Assembly (NCBI RefSeq): GCF_001949145.1
Contig: NW_019091362.1
Location: forward strand, 8,421,762-8,483,761
Direction of reading: 5' to 3'
Source: Acanthaster planci
Lineage: Eukaryota; Echinodermata; Asteroidea; Valvatida; Acanthasteridae
DNA length: 62,000 bases
This document shows, piece after piece, positions 47,901-56,900 of the stretch (position 1 is its first letter; every line of letters starts with the position of its first letter). Both the position numbers and the translations under genes were made by a program. The notes under the pieces were generated by a model, which was not told the origin of the DNA, searched no databases, and saw nothing but the letters and a program-made list of their open reading frames with translations.

Positions 47901-50900
47901 TGGTCAATGCATTACAAACTCTTGGAGGGGCACTATTGTGAATCGCCCATATTACCAAATGTAAATTTCCGTGACCAAATATGTTGGTCTTAACGACACT
48001 GCCCTGAACAGTGAGCATATATTTTGTGAAGATACAATTTTTTTTTATGAAAAGAAGAAAAGAGAGAAAGCTGTCTTGAAAAACCACTTCGACAAATTTT
48101 ACTGGTATATGAGCAGCTGATCTTTTCATGTCTTTTTCAACACCAACCAAACAAAAACTCAGCAAAAAACTTGTATGCTAGTATCAGCAGAGATTGTTGT
48201 ATGTTGTGGGGGGAGAACAGATTTTTTTCTGTTTAAGCTTGAGTAAACAACATTTCAAATTTAAAATAGATTGGTTCTCGTAAACATTCCCTGTATCATC
48301 CGTGGCTTGTGACATTTTTACCAAATGACTTCTTTTGAGGCCTTGAAGTAGAGAACAAATTTCTACAGCTTCACTAGCTTTTTCCCTGAGCTGTGAGGAT
48401 CTGCCAGTTTGATGAGAGATACCACAGATCTGTACTTGGCAATCACCAAGACTTCCCCTTGTGTTGTATATACGGGTTCAAGTGTACGAGCGACCAGACA
48501 CTCGACTCCCAACGCTCACCTTTGCTCTTTTCGCTCTCCCGTAATATGTGGCATTCCTCGATTGTGCCATACGGCGAAAACATCACCCGGATGTCATTCT
48601 CTGTGGCGTTCTTGGATACCATGCCGACAAACAGCTTTCTGTCTTCAACTGTGGGCCAGAGAAAAGGTGATTTTTTGGCTAATATTTTTTGGCAATGATT
48701 AGAGGAGGATACGAGGCAAAAGAAATTCTTCATTGAGATGAAGTCTAATGTCGATGATGGAAAATTCATCTGTCAGTGGGAAGCGTCTTTCATGACGGCA
48801 CTTTCTTCTTAATGTACTGTAGTCTATTCGTTGGCAACATCTGAAACAAAGATCCATCTTTGACTTTCAGATGTGAGGATTGAAAGATTACCGGGTGGAC
48901 AGAGAGGAATTCACAATCAGCAAGACCGAGAACCCACCTGAGAGAAAATTATGCAGATATGGAATAAGAAGGGATACGGGTGAGGGAGGGATACGGGGGG
49001 TTTACAAGACAAAACAAACTACAAAACCAGCTCAGGCAAAGGCTTACCATTTCGAGATTCACTATCAGCTGGCCTCATCTGAATAGGATTCTTCATCTGG
49101 AAATATACAGGAGAACATGACCAAAAGTAGCTGTTAAACTGTCGTACATTTTCTGGAAGTTTCCTCACCGCATTCTGAACATTACATAATTACGGTATGG
49201 TTCAAAGAGGGACCACTCAGCAGTGCCTTCGGTTTATTTTCAATCTTGTTTTAACTTTACACCCCTACAAAGTCTGGCAATTTATTGTTTTCTTCGGGCA
49301 ATAACAACATAAGCCAATGCACGATAGACTCCAGGAAGACGCACACTGGGGAACTTTAACTGCATCTAATTTTATGCAGAATCTCCATGTGTAAAAGCAG
49401 GCCTTGAGCTTTCCAGGGATTTTTTTCAGCTCCAATTCACATATTTGCCCACGAAAATTGTCTCCCGTGACTTGAGCCAAAGACTGAGTCATGCACGTGT
49501 GTTGAAATTTACACAAATGTCTGACTGCGGGTGTATAAATGTGTTCGGAGGCACATGCACCACGCACTCCAGTCTTTGGGCTGCTGTAACTAATTTAGTT
49601 TACAAGTTTGCTTAAAGAACAGCAAAACCTGCAGCTTGGCTCTCAGCAGGTGTTGGAGGGTTAAGGGGCGATTTCCCTCTTGGTCAAGAGCACATCATTT
49701 GGAAAAAATTTGTTGCGGCGGCTCGATGTCCTCCGCAAAATATAGAGGAATATTGAAACAGCTTGGTGTAATTCAAATCGGATGGATTTTAATTCAAATG
49801 CCTTGTGTTGAAGATCCTCCGTTAAAGATGAAGCAGTAACATTTCTGACACATGTACAATATACTTGTACCGGTAGGTATGACATTTCCCACATCAGGAC
49901 TGGGATGATCCATCCTACTTGAATCTTCAAAGTGCATGTGTGACTGCATTTGTAAAGTTCCATTAAATGGAAGATAAGTTAGGCACAGACGTGGTTGGCT
50001 GTGTCTTGGGTGTGGCCAAACCATCCAACATGTATGTGTTAGTCCAACATGGGTTACCTGTATACCTGGTAGTGTGGGGTCCGGCCATTTTTTTCCCTCA
50101 ATCATTTAACATGAATTAACAGCCCAGATATGTGAGCTCTACAGAAACAGTGAAAAATGTAGGGCTGTGCCGAATATCCAAATAACCTAATATTCCATCG
50201 CTTATCGAATATTTGAATATTATTTTCCAAATTTGAATATTTTGAAAATTTTCTTGTCTTAAATGAGGAAAACTGCACTATGGAGGCTCGTTTCAAGCAG
50301 ATTCAAATGAAAAACGACAGGCATCTTACATATTAACAATGATTCAAAAAGTAAATTATTCATTTAACAATTTACAAGGAATACAAATTTTCAACAGGGC
50401 AAGAAGTATTGTTCATCTCTTAAATAATGCTATAAAATTGTGGCTAGAGATACATGTACTCCTAGATGTGAGAGGCTATAATATTAATTACAGTGCACAA
50501 GTGCGTGCATTATTGCAGTTGATTTTATATGGTTTGTTCATCAACAATCTGCTGGTTGGTACGACCGAATATTTGAATATTCAATTGAATTGAAGGTCAA
50601 ATACTCCTATAGTGAATTATTCAATTTGACCCAGCCCTTGAAAAATGAAAATTGGCCTTTGCCATTCTCTTCTCTCCCTCTCCCCTCCTTCGGGGGGGAG
50701 GGGAGAATAGAATTAGAGGAAAAGAGGGTGTTTTGGTACATGTTTGTGAAAGTGAGAAAAAAAAGAGAAAAAATATGACCGAAAATCAGGATGAAATCGT
50801 GATTTAAATCTAACTGGTTACAGATGGGGGGGGACCAATACAAGTGTTGTATCATATTGTGGCGATTCCTTCTCCATGTTCATAACTGCACAAGGCCAGT

Positions 50901-53900
50901 GATCCAGGTCAGCATTCCTCAGCTGCAAATACTATTTCAAAGTAACGAGGTGCGCGCCTTTGTCGGGTCCAATTATTGACAGGGGCTTTGCTTACAGTCT
51001 TCCCTGAACGAAGGCACAAGCCACATTTCCTGTGCATAAAGGCCAGTCCAGATACTGGAGGATTTATGGTGTTTATTCTGTGAGATCGTGTGTACATATG
51101 AAGCGCAGTGTAACTTCAGAAATGATGGCCAAAAAGTAGGAAAGAGAGAAGGAAAACACATAGAAGTTTTTTTTTTAAAAAACAGGATGTAAGGAATCTT
51201 GGGTCATGGATAATGTGGACTTGGGCTCTGTGTATAAATGAATGAGGAAGACGACGCAGATCAGACTGACACAAATGCATAAACATACACTGTATGTACA
51301 TGTGTACATGCATGCAGTTGGATGAGAAAGACGGACGGACAGTCCAACTAAACAGATGCTTCCCCCCCGCCCACTGTTCTTTTCGATGTCGTGGTCTCTA
51401 GAAAAAAAAAAAAAAAAAGACGACTCTTTCACGGCTGCCCAGGGGACACCTCGGGAATGAAATGAGACACCGACTTATTGACGATAAACCAGGCAATGAT
51501 TGCGCCTTGTCAACAATCTGACAACGAAGAGTAAATAACCAGCAGGAAAAATACCCTCCATAGAAGGGGGGGAAGGCCAAAACGACCTCAGGCAATGGAA
51601 GGAAAAAAACAAACTGCACAGGAAACCGGCCATGTTTGGACTTCCACAATCGCTGAACTGTGTATTTGTTCAAATCAGAAGATTTGCATTGACCAGCAAG
51701 TTCAATTCATATGTGACGACCGAGGTTGGACAGTTATGAGTTTCCTGTGGGTTTGAAGTATCGGGAGGAAGGGAGTGAAAACATACATGTACAAGTGCAA
51801 ACACTGTGCATGTATCATAGTGTGCACAAACATAATGGAAATTGACTAGGTGAATGAATTTGGGAACAATTTTCATGCACCTGTATCCTGGCATCCTGCC
51901 AATTTATACATTTGAAACATGTTACACATGTCGATAATGATTAGACGTATACATGATTGTACATGTACATGTATGAGAAGTCACATGTATGTACATGCTC
52001 ACCTACCAAGTTAAGTACAGTACATGTAGAGATGTCTGTACCGGTTCATTTGATGCAAACATTTGATGCAGGCAAATGTAAATGAACGAGGACAGTGTGT
52101 CTATCGAAAGTTGATGAACCTGCTCAAATAAAGCTGTCAGCCGTCCATCTTCATTGAGGTTTGTGAAATACATCAGTTTGTTCTTCACATCTACTGCCAC
52201 TCGTACGTAGTGTGGACCTCTGCAGAAAGAAGTCCACAAAATGAAGGGTGCGATGGCATTGTGTCGACTTGCACACGTCCACACAATGTTTTCCCCTCTC
52301 TGAAAAACAGTTTCAGAGGCATTTTGGGGTCAAGGTTATCCGTGGCAAAATAAAGAGTTCAGTCAATGACTGTTCAGTCAAGCATGTCCAAGAAATCATC
52401 ATCAAAAATCCAGCTCGAAGGAGTTATCCTAGTTGGAGAAAGAGGAGCATTTTCCTTAACCACAGTGAGAACAAAGGAATGTCCACACTTTGTATGTAAA
52501 ACAGGTATGGGTGTACCGGTACGTGCATGGTACACATACGTACAGTACATTACACATAGCAGTACAATGTACGATACAATGTGTAACAGTAACACATGTA
52601 CAGTGTACATAAGATGATGTCCCCGTAGGGTACTGTACATGTAAAAACAACCAGATTGAGGGGAGACACGGGTTGAAAAATAGACCCAATAGAAGTTGTC
52701 TCCTTAATTTGAAATCCTGCATAACCTTGTTGGGTTTAGCATGGCTAGGGTTAATGCGACAAAGGCATACCAATGTGCAAGTACTGGTACACTGTGACGA
52801 ACTCCATTTGCACCAGCAAAAACACAAAGAAAATGTCATTGATAGGGAGGCTGCATTCAAGACTGGTTAACTACCTCGCCAAAATTCATCAAGACGTGAT
52901 CTATGATTATGATTGAGGATCTGCCTTAAAATTGGTTTGACATTTTACAGCTTTATCGGTGCCAACTGAGTCAGAGGAATCAGACGCAGCCTCTTCGGTA
53001 TCTGTCGGACCCTTTCCAGAACTGAATCTCTGGCAAAAGGAATCGTGATTCAAATGCCAAATTTAAAATCGATTGCTGCATGGAATTGCCCAAGGTTTCC
53101 ATCTCCACTCCTCTCAGCATGGGTAGAAAATGAGGCGTACATGTACACGAACCGCTGGCATCATGGCCGAATATTTCTTACCCTGGGGCATGCCGTTTCA
53201 AAACACGTCCAAAATGAATTGACAATTATGAATTTAACAGCCTTTCCACAGACAACGTACTGGAAATTCATAACCTACTTGCAGCTCTTGGAACATGAAT
53301 TAACACTGTAATTCGCCGACTCATAATTTGGTACAAGTGTAAATTAAACATGACGTACATGTAAACTGTGCGCGAGTGTGGTACATACACACATATGTAC
53401 ATCAGTCCTTAAAGTTCAAGTCTGTGATTGATTGAGACTGTATAACCAGATGGGCATAGTGATTCAGTTTCCAACAACTTGTGTGCCAATTTTCTCCCTT
53501 GGGCATTCAAAATTCAACCCACTGTATCACAAGTTCCGACCCATAAACTGTGCATTGTGTGTGTGTTGCGAAAATTTGTCGGCATGTGTACTTGCCACAC
53601 ATACGGGAGGATTTGGTTATGATCATGGCTTTACTCTTCAGCATCGAGCCTTAGATTTTCAAGGTTGCAATTTACAAAATGCTTTTGAAAATGCAATCAT
53701 CCATGTCACGAACACAGGTAAATGTATTTTGTGCATTAGAAATGTGTACAATAGCTGGAATTTAGGGCACAAATGGAAGCTCAGGTAACTGTAGAAAGAG
53801 CAACTGGTTACATTTTGAAAAACTGTAAAATGGGCTAGCAGCGAGCCACTTCGATATTTCAAAGACAAGGTCATTCCAACAACAAAGTAACGGTGCACGT

Positions 53901-56900
53901 GCAAGTCAGCGCATGGCCGCACAGAATGGGCAGACATCACGCGCACGTATTACTGTTCCTGACTGACCTCGGATGCAAGGCATTTTGGCTGTGGGCTGTG
54001 TGACAACGGAACTGGCTCACCATCTGTAGACAATGTTCCCCGTGATTCATTTTCTGCCCAGCAATTTGTGTATCATGCATCTCAACGGGCAAAATAGCCG
54101 GACTGAACTGGTCTGCCACACTAGGACCAACAAATTAATCCCAAACTTACAAATGTGGGTTGTTTTGCACTTGGAAATTGGTGCCACGCAATCAAAGCAC
54201 GCGGTTTTGCAAACACCTGGCACATGGTCAACTCTATCTGTGATGCATACTGTGCCTCCCAACTAGGATGAAAGCATGGGATTGGCACTATACCAGCAAC
54301 AATGTCCAACGTATAGCACTTGTACATAAACAGAACACGTAATGTAGATTCAAGTTTCAATGGCACCATAAAGTGTACACACTACAGTTTGCTAAATTTA
54401 ATTAACTTTATTATATTCAATTTTCCAATTAAACACTTGTCACAACAAAATGTGACAGAGTAACAATAATTTCACGTATTACTGAATGTCCTTGTGTCTG
54501 TACACGTAGGTGAATTCCTGAATTTTTTGGTAGGCTAGGCAAGATATGCCCCTGGGGTATGAAATTATGTTCCTACATGTTTGTTTGAAAGGCACAGATG
54601 CACTTTACAAGTAACCAACCAACAATTGTTTTACAAGTAATCTGCATACTGTGCATTTTGCCGCAGTTTGAGGACTTAAAACCTTTTCTTCCTAGATGTT
54701 TAAGACTGTTGTCCGACTTCCTAGCATACTGCTTAGGGGTGTCTCCGCCACACCAATACACCTGAGACCCTTCGGCAGCACCCTTGCAACTATTTATAGA
54801 AGCTACAATACCAGCAGGTACACCTTAACAGGTTTGTGCATTAACTCATCAAACGCAGGGTCTTCGAATTCACTTGCACAGGCATGCCCAAGGTAAGCGT
54901 TCAAAAACAGGATTACTCTGCTTCTGCGTGGGTGATCGTTTGAGAAATCGGCGGGGGAAATTGGTGTGAACGGGCCAGGGGTGTTCCATGTACCTTCTCT
55001 GCAAAGTGCAAGGCCCCCAATCAAATATTCATTATTCTGCCTGCCCTGCATGCCAATCAAATTAAAGAATTTTCATTCTGCATGGACACATTTATTGCTT
55101 CCCTCCACTCCCCGAAGAAAAATACCGCACCACCTCGGCAAAATGTGGAAAATGTACCTGTAATGATGAAGAACACTCCAAATGGCATTACCATCTCTGT
55201 GAATTCAGTAGACAGATATTTCAGGAGACCCCAAGGAACAGAGTTTGATTTGTCTAAGATAAACACATCACAGTCTTAATGGAATTTGAAGATGTTCTCG
55301 TCGCGGGGGGGGGGAGGAGGGGAGGACGAGAGACACACACACACACAGAATCACGCAATGCCAGAAGGGACCGCCTCCAGGGTAATGAATAAAACATTAT
55401 TTCCAAGGCAAGTACTAAAGAAATGCCACCTCGGGAACTCGAGAGTGTCATCTGCTGGTTAATTATGCCAGTGAAAATGTCAATTAGGAATCGACTGTAC
55501 CTTAATTTCATAATGGCACTTCACAGACTGTTAGCGACAGCATTTTTTTAAAAACTACACGGCGAAACAGTGCAAGCTTACAAATAGTTGGAGAGGTACA
55601 GTTGATTGTGTCCGTATATATTCATGTTGGAGCTACCATAGTACCAATACTTGAAACTGTTACCCCCATGCAGGCAATTCAGGTGGAATGGAATACGTGC
55701 ATATAAACGTATGCACGATACTGCCAACATCTGTACGTACATGTACATGTCGTTGGTGAGCATATCATGTTCCTGTATAAACCTTCAGAAACAAAATACT
55801 GATATCCTAAAATTTGCTGTCCTTCACATTTGAAGGAGGGTATCATGAACATTTTCAAGGGTAACATAAATGAAGTACCACTCTGAGCATGGTATAAACA
55901 CACAGGATGAATACAAGGAATTACATGAATATGCTGTTTTAAAACATCACAAAAAAAGGTTTGGCACCATGAACATGACAGTAATGTACAGTTGTACATG
56001 TAAAGATAGTACGCGTACGTACATGTATAAACGAATATGCCACACAGATAAAGAAACCCAACACTCACAAACTTGTTCACAGAAATTTCGCACAACCAGT
56101 CCAGTGAGATAAGACAAACTGAAAAAGTCAGCGCTGCCATGAAATAGTGTGGGAGGACTGAATGACAACTTGGCGGTAGGTAGGGCAAGGAAGGGAGGGG
56201 GCAGTACCAAAAAAGCAATGGATTTTGCTTCGTCCATTTCAGCCGACCAATCTGAGTATCCTCGGCAATGAAAGGTCCCAGTCCAACGATCGGGTACACA
56301 CACACACACACAAGTGTGTATTTGCCTGCAACTGGGGGCCCCCTATTGTTCAACTTTTTTAGAAGACCACCCATATGTTTTGTACACAGTTGTCAATCGG
56401 GGACCTTCTGTCAAGCGAGGACCTTATTGTCCTCTATTGTTAAGGGTCCCCAGTTGAATGCAGAAACAAACTCACACACACACACTGTACTGTGACACAC
56501 TACTGCAATGCAAACACACTGTGTCACTGCCAGTCATCGCTCTATGTCTGTTAATAACAGGGTCATATTTTTTGTCTTTTCCTGTTGCTCATCTCATTTA
56601 TCACTGCGATGCCAAGCTAAAAAAAAGTGTACTGTCTGGGTTTTATGAAGAGAGAGAGGAAGGGTTGTTTTCCAAGAGTTTTTCTAAGAACCGCTTTGCT
56701 GATTTTTTTGTGTCTTTGGGAACTATCATCCTGCCAGTACATGGACACGTATCTAACAAATTTTGACCATCCGTAACAGCTGCAAATTTTGTTAAGAAAC
56801 ACATAAAAAGAAGTAAAAGTACATTCTTTGCCGACAAATCAGAAAAAAAAAAGTTTGGTGAAAAACCAATTCTTGTTTTACTTGGCCTGATTTGTGGAGT

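Noticed and set aside
55679-56374. Longest open frame in the window, 231 codons, minus strand
   Set aside because: Its composition is that of translated CA-repeat and ACATGTAC DNA (runs of Cys, Val, Tyr, His), it overlaps a dispersed repeat, and it has no family motif.
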